Shown: in pieces, positions 25,190-37,224 of the stretch
How the letters are laid out: each line of letters starts with the position of its first letter
How positions within the stretch are numbered: the first letter of the stretch is position 1
Source: Apteryx mantelli
Lineage: Eukaryota; Chordata; Aves; Apterygiformes; Apterygidae
NCBI RefSeq assembly: GCF_036417845.1
Contig: NC_089981.1
Location: 38,880,668-38,944,667 of the forward strand
Direction: 5' to 3'
Length of the DNA stretch: 64,000 nucleotides
Program-made: the position numbers and the translations under genes
Notes under the pieces: generated by a model
Told to the model about the DNA's origin: nothing
Databases searched by the model: none
What the model saw: only the letters and a program-made list of their open reading frames with translations

Positions 25190-25400
25190 CCCTGCTGAAG
25201 TCTCCGGGAAAGGGCAGGCTCTGGCAGCCGGTTACAGTGCGGCTGGGTCTGTGCGGAGCCCCGTCTGCCTGGTCTGTCTGCCCAGTCCGTGGCAGCGCGG
25301 GCGCATCGCTCCCCACACCTCGCCGCAGCTGCGCAAAGAAATCACGGGAGGCCAGGGTGAAGCTGCCAGCTCCCCGGCGAGTGCTCAGGCTGCTGGCCTT
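25190..25400. promoter_or_regulatory. CpG-rich block inside the probable SHANK2 3'UTR
   Basis: About 210 bp with many CpGs (gtgcggagccccg, ggcagcgcgggcgcatcgc, ctcgccgcagctgcgc) inside AT-rich sequence. Overlapping open frames on both strands look like composition effects. It could be an intragenic CpG island or an inserted GC-rich fragment. Confidence 0.35.
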
Positions 25401-26503
25401 GTCAAGAAGCCAGTACATGTTAAAAATGACAAAAATGAGAAACGGGATACCTACCCAATTCTCCTGGCTCCTGGCACACTTGCATTCTGAGACACTACAG
25501 ACCTCTTTCCATCTTTGTATTAGCTTCTTCTACCTTTTTCTTTTTTTTTAACAAGCTGAAACATTTCCATTTCTACTAAAAGGCCAAAATCCCTCTCTTA
25601 CTGAAAAGCATATTTGAGTATCTGACTATGAAGTCTGTACATAAACCCCAATTGTTTCTGGCTTGTAGAGTTCATGTTGCGCCTTAGCAGTAGTTCAGCT
25701 GGTTGAAAACTGGGCGTCTCAGGTTCAAACTAGCTTCATTTTGTTGTACCTCTAAGGGAGCATCCTTTCTCAGTGTTTATGCAACTTCTGCATCGTCTTA
25801 CAGGTCAAGTCAATGGAGCATGTATTGAACTTGTTCTGCCACCTTGGAAGAGCACTAAATATAACTGCAGAAATAAAGAAATACCAAGTAAAACAGAGCA
25901 AGGTTACCTTTGGACTAATTCCAGCAGAACAACCAGCTTCACTGCGAATAAATTAGAGAGCTAAACTAGTTAGCTAAAAACAGTGATGTCAACTTTTGTA
26001 CCTGCCTTAAAATTGTGCCTCTAATACTAACAAAAATGGCTTTAAAAGGTAATGAAGCATGTGTCTCTCCTCCTAAAATGAATTAAAGGTTTGGGAAGGA
26101 AACCTGTTAGGAGACTGAATTAATGTCAAGAAGTGAATATAGCGCTTTTAAATTAAAAAAGCAAAACGCCTGCAATTTTAAATTGAAAGAAAACTAGTAT
26201 GCAATGGTTCCAGCAGAATGGCATTATCAATAGATGATAATATTTTTGAAGTTAACAATTTTCTCTCTCTCTCTTATCTCCCCACAACTTTGCAATAGAA
26301 TAGCCCCACTCATGTAACATGTTCAGGTTTATGTTTGGGCATGTAGCATACAGTCTGCGTTACCTGAGTACCAGGAATTAAACATTTCCCCCCCTCCCAC
26401 CCCAATTTGGCTGGCACTCGCAGACAGACAAGGCATTTGGGGTATTTCAGTACCAGCCCATCTCTAGTTATCAACAGAAGTTTATGAGGCAAAATAGCTA
26501 TTC

Positions 26504-27077
26504 TTATCTGTCCAGCAGCTGTTTCAAAGCTCTTTCTATGTTCATTCTGTGCCCAACTCTAGTCACTCCAAGGTCTATCAGATCTTCCTTTTGTAGATTT
26601 GGTAAATGAGTGCCATCTATTTCATTGTCCATAAATGTTTCTTTATGTTCACCTAAGTTTAGACTTTCCAACCAATCTGCCACATCTGGTTTAGTCCACA
26701 GGTGGACAGGCTTAGTTGTAAAAGGCTTGTTTGAGATTGGCTGTTGTAATATCGAGGGAGAAGGAGACCTGCTGCGCCCTGTGGTCAAGCCAAATAAGTC
26801 CCCAGAGGGGGGCTGGCTGGGTAGGCTAAATACATCAGACAGAGTTGGAGAAGGAGATGAAGCTGAAGCAGAAGCAGTCAGAGGAGCAGGCATGATGTCT
26901 TTATTAATCTCTGTAGGCGAAACCACAGGGCTTGGAGCATGCCTTGCTCCTGAGGTCCTACTATCATAGTCTGGGGACCTGCTCTGCAGTGTGATCGGCT
27001 GGCTCGCTCCGGGGCGGACAGTGAAAGTGATTGTTGTACTTCGGGTACCTGAGACAGTACTCATGATTTCTGTGCTC
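26504..27077 (-). CDS. SHANK2: SHANK2 last exon: SAM domain and stop
   Basis: The exon begins at acceptor AATTTCAG|GAGC and ends with TAA at 26504-26506 (190 residues plus one base completing an Arg codon from the previous exon). It first encodes a Ser/Pro-rich stretch (SPSPTLSDVFSLPSQPPSGD). The C-terminal 67 residues (26507-26707), starting VHLWTKPDVADWLESLNLGE and ending ALKQLLDR, form the SAM domain. Known role: Shank SAM domains self-associate into zinc-stabilised sheets that hold the postsynaptic scaffold together, and this domain is needed for synaptic targeting. The frame joins the 37225-39634 exon exactly, and the domain is complete. Confidence 0.98.
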
Positions 27078-27949
27078 CTGAAATTGTAAACAGACGAGAA
27101 AAATTAGATACATCTGCAACTAGCTGAAAGGTCATCCATATTAACACACGGTAAACATGGTTTTGGAATGACACCTTTTCTCTTTTTTTTTTTTTCATAT
27201 GAGCAGTATCAGGTTAAAACTACTCAGACGTCATTAAATCTCTCCCATAAAACAATCATCAATGGTAAGCCATAATTAAAAACAAAACTTTTGTTTATGA
27301 GCAGGTCAGAAAAACATCTTCCAGAGCATATTCTTCCTTTGACAGGCTACAATAAATTAATTCATAGTTACGTGAGAAACACAGTGTATAATAAGCACAG
27401 AGGCTCTTTGTGTTGCCAAGGAAGCACAAACAGGAGTTGATCCTCCTTTCACTGAATGGAGGGGTGGGAGCCTTCCTTTTAGCTTTGGCCTATCAGTTTT
27501 ACACACTGTAAGATAGTGTAGCTAATAATACTCTAGTTATGGAAAACATTTGAAGTGTGTTACTAACTTGGATTTCGGATACTTAGGCATCTACTTCTTT
27601 GTGAATTTTAGGGTATATTCGAATTCCTATTCATTTACAGAACATGCTCCAGAGCTCCTCCTATTTCCTTTTCTGTTCAGCAGGCCTTCTCATGCTTTAA
27701 AAATGAAACAGTCCTTCTGACTAGGGTTTATAAAAGGACTCTTGTGTTGCATTTTACACAGAAATTATACTTTGGTAGTTTCACTACAAAAGTTAGGAGA
27801 CAAAATTTTTGTTACTGTGCATACCCAGAGGTGCTGTAGTTGTGATCAAGTCACTGGTATCTCTCTTGCCTAAAGGAAATTTGAGATTACAAACTCGGCA
27901 TGCACAAGACTTCCTGCAAGGCTAGTGCCGATGCTGAGACTGACAGGGT

Positions 27950-28130
27950 GGGCGAAGGAGTGCACAACTCTGCTTTTGTCTAGTGGCTGTAGATCAGATT
28001 TAGAAGCAGAAGATCCAGATTCAAGTATGCTCAAAATGCCTAATCCCACAGCCTCTACTTCTCAGGGCAAACACTGCCAGTTAGTGTGTGCACTTCAGGA
28101 TCTCCAGCTGAACCTTTAGGTGCCTTAAAC
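27950..28130 (+). mobile_element. Possible MIR-like relic
   Basis: The stretch cttttgtctagtggctgtag followed by gatcagatttagaagcagaa and gatccagattcaagt resembles the tRNA-derived head of MIR-type SINEs (tagtggttagagca ... gggttcaa). Divergence is strong and the assignment weak. Confidence 0.3.
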
Positions 28131-31100
28131 TCCAGAGTTTTTCACTTTTAAAATACCCTACGAACTAGAAACCTGCAGCCAACTAATTTTAGGCATTTTG
28201 AGTCCTAAGTAGGGAGCCCAGGCTTTCTGTATCATCCCTGAAGTGATGCCAGCAGCTCCAGAAGATGATTTGTAGCAAGCTGTAGTTGTATATCCAACCT
28301 GAACACTGAATGTCCTCTGTATCTTGGTGCCAGGCTGTCCCCAGTCTCAACCTGTCATGTCCTGGGCAGAACTAAAGATGCCTTTGGTATGCGACGGCAA
28401 AAACAAATGCTTTCATTAGCAATGCAGTTCCACCACTATGCACAAAAGATCTTATGGGGCAGCCAAAGAAAGAGCATGGTTGCATAGCCCCATATTTAAA
28501 GTGCTGTTGTGGAAGTAACTGGGGTCTCTGCCTGAATGACTGCTTAAATATTTTGGGTTAACAGTTGCTAAGTGAAATATCAAAAAACGTCCACGCAGCA
28601 GGAGTCAGACTTACACCGGCTCTCCCCTGAGGTGTGTCCCTCACCACTAGACAGGCTTTGTAAATCATACTGCCCCCCATGCTCCCCTGTCCTAGGGAAT
28701 TACAAAGCTTTCTGTGGCCCCAGGAAGCAGGATACTGTGTGTAGGGTCTCCCCCTGTCTCACTGAACGGGGGCCCCAACACAATGTAACTGTGAACTCCC
28801 GCAGGAAGGGGAGTGACTTGAATTTGGTCTTCCACTTCCTGAACAGAGTAGTGGTTAAAACTTTAATTAAAAAGAGGGTGGTACCCACTTCCTCATCAGC
28901 TGGCCTAACCTGCTCCCCCTAATCATCCATTGCCAAAAAGAAAAAACATAGGCAGCGAACCCAAGATGATGCTAATAAGCTATTAACCCCTCTCTCTCAC
29001 AGCAACTGTACTGCAGCCACAGCTACTCTCCAAAGTCCTGGTAGCACTGAACTGGAGGCCACCCTCAGTGTTTCCTTGGTTTGCTGCTGGCTATCGTGAA
29101 TCCTGTTCCTACCTGCTCCGTGTACCATGCTTGGGGCTGCGGCACATCATTAAGGGTAGAGAAATCAAGAGTCTACAAACCTAGGCATCAGGAAACTTAG
29201 AGCACTGCTACACTGCGATTCAGAGCACGTTCATACCATAGTGAGTATCTTTCAAATAAAACTCCAATACTCTGTCATTAGAAAAGCAGCAAGAATAACT
29301 CTTTGGAGAATATACATGCTAGTTATTCACACAAACAATCCTACCGAGTTCCCACAAATTGTTCCATATATTTCAGTGGGAACAGGGGGATCCTTTTGAG
29401 GGTTGAAATACCATTACTTCACTTAAAACACAGTAGGAGCAATACTTTTAGCACTTATGTAATTGTAATTTTATAAAGAAAGGAAACACTTGGCAAGGTT
29501 TTGAGAGCTTCCTGTGATTTGTTTGGAGCTTAATGGCTCCCATTGTCTTTCAGGATGGGAGCTGAACATTCTTAAAAATAAGTCTGTGCAAGAAACTATT
29601 AAATTCTACTAACCACGGGGAGCAAATTAGTTCTACCTACTTTAACTTAGCCTTAGGAGTCTCACATACCTTAATAAGGCATGATATCATTTTAAAACAA
29701 CAAAAAAAGTGCTTTGAAAGAGTTTGGGATAATGCTCTCTTAGTGACTGCAAGAAGGGCAGGAAGAGTTCTGTATAAATATGGGTCTCCCCCTATCTCTT
29801 TATTTGCAGTGAACCTTTTATTTAACTTTCCTGTATTGCAAGTATCAGAAATTACAGTTTTGTATTCATATCAATTGTGGCCATATCAAATGGATGATGA
29901 AAATTCATCCTCTATTATGCTAGATGCTGGCAGATCACTTCTGCTACCTGACTGACAACTCTGGGTTCAGTGTCCACCTCCCACTTAGTAACTTACTTCT
30001 GTGCTTCTTCTGTGTATTGTTCCTTTCACAGACTCCCTGTACACCTTTGCCCAGGAAACCACTGTCACTGTTCCTTTAAACAAATTATACTAAGCCACTA
30101 ACACAAAATCCCGAAAAGCAAACTGTGTGCTGTCATTTTAAGCACTCCTCAGACTAGTGTTATCTAACCTCCTCAGGCCCACAGGCAGTAACACTGGATG
30201 AGCACTGCAATTCAGGCAACATTGTACTTTGCTCCTCCTGTCAACCTGGATCACAGTAATAACTTCTTGTGGCTATAAGCAATACTGAAAGATCTGTGGG
30301 CATCTTGCTTTTTTCAAGCCATGGGTTCAGGACCACGTAGTAGTAAAACAGAACTCTGAAATTAGGATAAGAAAAATATTTGTTTTAGTTGATGAACGAG
30401 GTTGCAACACCAGCTCAGTATATAGATACATCAGGACTCAAGCTATTATAAATATTAACCCTGTTATGGTGCCCTCATTTCAGAAAGCTCAGAGCACTTC
30501 ACTAATAATTAACAACCATAATCCTACAGCAACATACCTTCTCTGAGAAAGTCATTAATGCAACTGCACACTTGGGAACACAGACACAGACCGAACCACA
30601 GATGTGTCCCCACTAAAGCCACTGCTGCAACAGCAGTGCTATTTAGACCTGACTTTAAAGTAACTAGCTGGAAGATGAGGGCCAATCTAATCATAGCAGT
30701 CTGGGGTCACTGCTGCCTGCAACACTATCCAGCAACCTGGGTGAGGAAGTGCATGCTGAGCTTCAGCTGGCACCGGCACCAGCTCTGCACGCATTTGTGG
30801 TACAGACACAGCCCTCCTGAAGGTCACAAAAGTCTGCCAAAACCAACAACAGCATTTCCAGATTTCCAGTCCAAAGTCCAAGACTAATTTTTCCCTTCTT
30901 TTTTTTCCCCCCTTCTTTTACTTGTCATATCAACTCCAGTGTTACACAGACCGCTGTACTGTGATTGTAATTCATGAAAAAATACACACCTTTGTGTAAC
31001 TCCTATCCATCCTAATTATAATTTACAATATCTGCAATATGATCTGCGATGCAGATACATCCTTGACACCAAAAGCTGCCTAGGATTTCATGGTTGATCA

Positions 31101-32084
31101 GTATCCCATTCAAAAAGGGGGCAACTACATGCCAGCTGGAGAGTAGACACGTTTCTGTTATGCTGTGGGTTTTTCAAATTTTTAAAAAGACCAATTTCTT
31201 ATGCCTTATTTGATCATGTTATACCAAACATATTAAATCCAAGTTAAACCTGCCTAAACCTAAATTTCATTTTGAACTGTATATTTAAAAAGGTAAAAAG
31301 TATGATAATTATTTTAAATAAAATTTGTCTTACTAGAATCAGCATATAGCGGTAATTTATAAACATTCACTGCTGTAAGACAGTATTGATTACAATGTCC
31401 ATTATGTTGTCTCATATTAAAATCACAATATGTAATTCCTACATCACAATGATGCCCTCTCCAAGTATAAAAGCCATCAACAGGGCCTGGATGCAAGAAA
31501 TTCTTTTAAATTTTAAATTAGATTTGCAGGATCAAAATTTACTGTTAACTTAATATCCAAAGCAACTCAGTGAAAGAAGGCATGCTGCAACAGCTCCTAG
31601 GAGCCTCCCATGTAAAACTCAAAAAACATTATGCTCTTCTCACGAGAGTTGTTCTATCCTGTAACTTGCCAAGACTTGCTGTCTCTGACAAAGCTCTTCC
31701 ACTGCCTTAGAGAAAAAAAATCTTAACAAAAAAGAGAACCAATGAAACGCACATAGAGCTACAGTGTGCTATTAGGTTTTTATAGATTTCTGGGAACATA
31801 CAAAACCAAAATTTTGTCTTTATCTATCTCCTATAATATTTGTATTGTATTTTTGGGTTGTCAAAGAGAATTTTACAGTAGGAAAGGGAGGAAGACATAA
31901 GTTGTCTGTTTTAGGGGGAAGAGCGAAAATGAGGGTTGATGTGATGACTGGCAGGATACAGCACTTCTTGTAATGGAGACATTTTAGTGAGAAGAACTGA
32001 GAAATGGTGTCTGTTGCAAGAAATACCGTATCAGCTGGAGCAAAGAATAATCATTAAAGGTCTGTGGGAGTCTGTTCAAGAACA

Positions 32085-32185
32085 GCAGTTTCAGTAGGGA
32101 TGGAGGAAAGACCTGGCACCAGGCGGCCAGGGAAGGGGCCCGAGGGGGGAGCGGACCCGGCGGCGGCCTCGGCCGGCTGGGCAGT
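32085..32185. promoter_or_regulatory. CpG-rich patch in a SHANK2 intron
   Basis: About 100 bp with many CpGs (ggcggccag, gcccgaggggggagcggacc, cggcggcggcctcggccgg). It is isolated in AT-rich intron and might mark an internal promoter. No start site or exon was recognised. Confidence 0.3.
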
Positions 32186-33560
32186 CTGCACTCAGAGGGC
32201 TGAAGGTGAAACATCAGGGCGTGCTGGAAGTAGGAAGGGAAAAACCTCACAGCCTAAAATGAGGAGAAACTCAACAGCTACAACTACAGCAGAACCTGGC
32301 TATCTAGAGGGCTAGTTTGCCTTTACTTTTAACCTCATAAAAGTACATAAAACTGCACTAATCATACCCCCCTCCAAAAACCCTGCAGAATCTGGACACA
32401 TTTGCAAAATGAAGCCCCTTATTTAGGTGCCCATCTTAGTTCAGGAATATAGTCTCAGGTGCCCGTGTTATAAAAGTCTCTGCTGAATACTTCTCTGATA
32501 AAAGTGGCTTTTATTTCAGTTTGAGATTACATGCTATTTCTGGTTTTTAGAATGGCTACCATTTCTGGATTAGGGTGAGCTAATCCACATAGTACTTTGT
32601 AACAAAGTCAACACTGAAATCATTAAAATGCAATAACAATGAGCGAGCATTAAAAAAAAGCAGAATGTACAACACAGAATATACTATGCTTTATGGGCAT
32701 CACTTACTTTATGGCACTTCAGCATGACCCTCTTCTGACAACAGCAGTCATGAGAGCAAATAAAAATGACAAAATGGAATGACTGAAACACTGCAGAAAT
32801 TACTTACAAAGCAAGCAATCCTGTGAAATTGGCTCACAAACAGTTAGCGAAATGAAATGAATCTAATGGACACAATAGTAAACTGAAAAACCAAGGTGTT
32901 AGAATTATCCCACAAGAGATGTGCTTCATAATCTGCTTAAAAATCCAGATGTTCCTTACAATAAACCAAATGTAGGATCAGTCGCTATGTGGGACTCACT
33001 ACCAACTTCAGTTCTGCTTTACCTGGTTGTGGAAAGATAGGAACTTTCCAGAGAGTTATTAAAAAAAAAATTCAGACATTCATAAAAACCTTTACCGTAG
33101 GCAGTTTGACTTTTAAAACTATATAAACTATATCAACACAATACAAACTATTTTTCCTAAAGGACGTAATCCTGTGTGGTTAAGCATCCTCCACAACTCC
33201 TTATATATAACAACTCCATTTATAACAAGCATTTACCACGAGTAAGAATGATGCCCAACCTGCCACAAAGGACACTAGAGCAGTCTGCTAACATGGCCAG
33301 AGAAACATAAATACCATTTAAAATTTAGGTTGCTTCTTCCTATGGCAAAGCTATTGATAATTTTGGTATGCTGATAGTGAGACCGGTAACAGTTATTGCT
33401 CATTATTGCCTATTAGTACATTGAATCAGGTGAAGTCATGGCGGCAGGATGATGTTCTCACCGGGGGCTGTGTTTCCTCTCCTTCACAGCCACTAGGTTT
33501 ATTCTGTGTTAATCACGCTGGCATTATTCAGTCGATCTTCCCGGTTGCGCTGATCATTAT

Positions 33561-33573
33561 GTTGCTAAGCAAC
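33561..33573. promoter_or_regulatory. RFX/X-box-like palindrome
   Basis: GTTGCTAAGCAAC is a perfect 13-nt palindrome around a central A. It matches the two half sites (GTTGCY/RGCAAC) bound by RFX-family factors, although the usual spacing is slightly longer. The surrounding 33400-33640 is less AT-rich than its flanks and looks like a candidate conserved non-coding element. Confidence 0.35.
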
Positions 33574-35831
33574 TCCATGGCTCTCAGACAGAGTACGCAC
33601 GAGGCTGCTAGCCTGGCAGAAACCTTGCCTTAGCCTTCTCCCCATTTCTTTTATCAGCTCCATATAAAAGCCAGTGGCTTTCTAAGTGAATTTATAGCAC
33701 TGCTATATTTACACCATAATAGTCGATACTGTCATTACACTTCCCATGCCTTCCGTCCCACTCTCTGACAACAGAGAGTCACCTTCCAAACAACTGGTTT
33801 TCTGTTGGTGTTTTTTCTTTTTAGCTCTGTACCTGGGCCTATCCAAATTCAGAAATGGAAATCATGGCCAAAATTCATCATCAGAATCTTAGCTCTTGGC
33901 TCCCCGAGATGCCATACCCAAACACCCGGGACCTCTTCTGCAAGGGAGGCTGGCCAAAAAAGGAGGAAGTGACACTTGGACATTGTGGCCTCTGATTTAA
34001 AACCTAGGTTACACCGAGAAACTAGATACAAATTTTACAGTCAAGACTGAAAGCCAAAATTTCTTAAAGCAAATGATGGCCAAGATTAGGAATGAAATTA
34101 ACCTACGCCAATTAAAAAGCTGCGGTCTGGTACCTTCTGATCAAATCCTTTAAGTACGCTTTTACTAGTGTAAATTAAGCAAGCACATCCTTTCGCTTTT
34201 TCCTCTTCTTCCTTCCCCTTCTGTCCTCCTCTCTCCTTTCCCCCAGCTGGTCACTGCTGCTGAGAAGCAGATGGTTTCTAGCCAAATGTTTCCATGCTCT
34301 ATTTGAAAATCTTTAAACTCAGTGTTTCCATAAGAACAACGGAAAATTATAAATACACAGTATAGAATTCTTTCTAAAACAATGTATGAAGAAAAAAAGC
34401 AGGTCTAGGTCTTTTCTAACATAATAATTGAGACAGAAATGCTGCTCAGTACTATAGAACAACCTCTTCATAGTCCTCATTTATCAAAACCATACAAAAG
34501 ATATATTTTGTGTTTTTTTGTAGTGCGCAATTATGCAACTATCTACAGTTTAATTCACCTCTAGGCTACCTTAACAGTGCAACTGCCATGATTGAACTAC
34601 AATTGTATGACTACTAGCTGTGCAAAAATAACTTCTAGTGATATTTAGAAATGCTATCTGGGCTATAACTTCATACCTTTCACAGTGAACAAATATATAT
34701 TTTTAATTTTATCAGGCTGTTAGTGCTGAATGTTGCAAACATAACCCAAGTGAGCCTGTGAACAGTGTTACTATTTATAACACTTTCCATTACCTCTCTT
34801 TGGCTGAAAGATATGAACAGGCCTACTCATTTTTTATCTTTTTCCCTTTAGCAGAGCTAACGAGTTGTTCTTTAATTCAGCAGAATTCCTGCATTTTGTA
34901 AGCGAAACCTCCCAGCTCTCTTTCAAATGCTGCCTCCCAGAAAAGGGGGTCACAAGCTCTGCACTTGCTTGTCCTAGGTTTTAGTGTTAGAAAGAACTCT
35001 CTAAACTTTCTCTAAAATATAACATATATGGGATTACTCTTGTTTCCATGATAGACTGCTTTTCTCCAAAAAAGTGATTTAACAGTTCTTCAAAAATTTT
35101 TTTTCAGCCTTTATATCTGTTTAAGTTTCTTTTCACAAAAAAGATGCATCTCCATTTGCTTCTACATTTGATTTTCCTCTCAGAAATGCAGCACTTTGAC
35201 ATATTTACAGTATCCTGTAGTTACTTGCCTCACAGTTATTTCCTAATAAATTAAGGATGAGAAGGATCTCTACTGTAACCTAGAAATAACAATCAGTCTA
35301 AAATATAAACAATAGATAATACTATACATAACGAAGTCAGAGGTAACAATCATATGGCTTAACAAGATGATCAAGCTTAAGTAAGACTAGCATTCTTAAA
35401 GACATAAGAAAAATAGTATGCAATGAAACTGTCAGATTCATCTACAAGACAAGCCATATGTACAGTAAAGCTCAGTGCATGAGAATCGAGGATTTTACGA
35501 TTGCCCAAGGTATTCTCAAATGTATGGGGTTCCACTGCTGTGCTAACTTTTGTTTAAAGATCGTCTTCATCAGACAACCAGTATGTATTATTTTTTCTTG
35601 CACAGTTTACATTGTATTTGTTTTTCATGTATTAAGCCTTTTTCCTGTACAGGCAACTCAATTTCTACTCCATTTGGTAAGCAACCACTGAGAGGAATTC
35701 CAGAAGTTTGGCATTTTTCCTCTCTCTCTTCATTCTAAAAATTCTATATGAACCATCACACCTTCCTGTCACCAGTTTAACAATTTACATACGGCAGGAA
35801 ATTATATATCTACCTGACTCTGAGGCTTTTG

Positions 35832-35865
35832 ATCACAACACTGTGCTGTGTATCACAACACTGTG
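35832..35865. repeat. Short tandem duplication
   Basis: ATCACAACACTGTG occurs at 35832-35845 and at 35852-35865, a period of 20 nt. Confidence 0.9.
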
Positions 35866-37224
35866 TGAATGAGGTATCATTTGCAATTAACAGAGCCACT
35901 CTCTCCATAGAACCAAATCATCCTCTTTATGCATGCTTTTCAAGGGCTGGGTTATTTACCATCCAGCAGAATAATTCTGAGAAAATTTACTTAAATGGTA
36001 TATTTAAAACAGCCCAAAAAACAGTGCTATGTTTTGACAAAAATGCATTTCTATGAAGCAGGCCACAGCAAACAATTTGCAATATTGCAGTGAAAGGTAC
36101 TAACTTTCTGCTATATGTAAGGCCAAACCATTCCATGCCACAAAAAGAAATACCTTAGGCTCTCATAAAACTAACAAAATCACTTTTCTTCCTTTTTTTT
36201 TTTTTTTAACAAGTGTGGATTTCAGGATATTATATCCATATTACACATCAATGTGACTGCACAACTACTTGTACATTTACCTAATGGGGTCTGAATATTT
36301 CACCACTGTTAGTTACTTTTGTTTTTCCAAGTGTAGCTTTTTCTTTTCTAGTAAGAGCCCCTGTTTTGCACAGGACAAAGCGGCTGCTCCTCTGTAGCAG
36401 GACGTGGCGGCTCTCTGCAATCCTCTCCCTTACCTTCTGCAAACACCTTTTGGAAACCAAGTCTACGAGGATGTGTTGCACTAAATTACCAGTGATGGTG
36501 CTGTCGGCAGAAATTAACCACATCCTTCAACCTGTAAACATCATGGCCTGTTCACTAAACAAACGTGTACAACACTAAACAAAAACTTAAACCCCATAAT
36601 ACTTAGAGGTAGAAATGATGAATTAAAATTTTAGCAATAATACAAACAGTGTAAAGTGATTTCAGCAAATGATTAGCTGATGATCATAGATAAGTAGCTT
36701 TATAGTTCATAATACTGCAGATTATCTGAGATATCTGCATGAATTAAATAATATCATGCACTGAATGTGAAGTAAGCCTCAACAAAAATACTTTTTTTTA
36801 CCCATTTGTAGCCAAAATAAGTTATGGAACTGAAGAAAACTTAAATTACCACTACATTTTAAAAGAAAAAATACTAGAGAAAAAAGTGCTACTTAAACAT
36901 AAATCTAAGTAATTCACATCAAAACAACCGAATAGTTTGTGGAAATTGTCCTCAAAGTTGGAAAAGACTGAGAGCTGCTACCCACACAAGGACAACCATT
37001 CTTGACTCAGTTCCATCAAAAAAAAAAAAAAAGGGTGATGTAGACTACAGACACACTGGTAATGTAGGAAATTCTTCCCCCCGTGGAACTGTTTGTCACA
37101 GACTATTCATTAAGCAAATATGTACAATAAAAGGTACATTCTTCTTTAATCAAGAAATTTACAGGAGAAATTAGGGGACTAAATCAACTTTTTATCAGTA
37201 AATTATGCTGTTAATTACAGTTAC

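Larger units (their letters stand above)
20661..26503 (-). other. SHANK2: Probable SHANK2 3'UTR
   Basis: AT-rich, non-coding DNA immediately downstream of the SHANK2 stop on the - strand. Candidate AATAAA signals (seen as TTTATT on +) lie at 24381-24386, 24201-24206, 23788-23793, 23527-23532, 23312-23317, 23011-23016, 22416-22421, 22313-22318, 22277-22282 and 20692-20697. Which are used cannot be told from sequence. The left limit is set about 30 nt beyond the most distal plausible signal. A CpG-rich block at 25190-25400 interrupts the AT-rich sequence. Confidence 0.45.
27078..37224 (-). other. SHANK2: SHANK2 intron before the last exon
   Basis: A 10-kb intron bounded by donor ACAAG|GTAACT and acceptor AATTTCAG. 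No further exon is recognisable. It contains possible worn SINE pieces around 27950-28130, a CpG-rich patch at 32085-32185, an RFX-like palindrome at 33561-33573 and a short tandem duplication at 35832-35865. Confidence 0.85.

Noticed and set aside
25086-25551. 110- to 152-codon frames around 25.1-25.5 kb
   Set aside because: They run through a homopolymer A/T tract and CpG-rich DNA on both strands, and the translations show no protein-like features.
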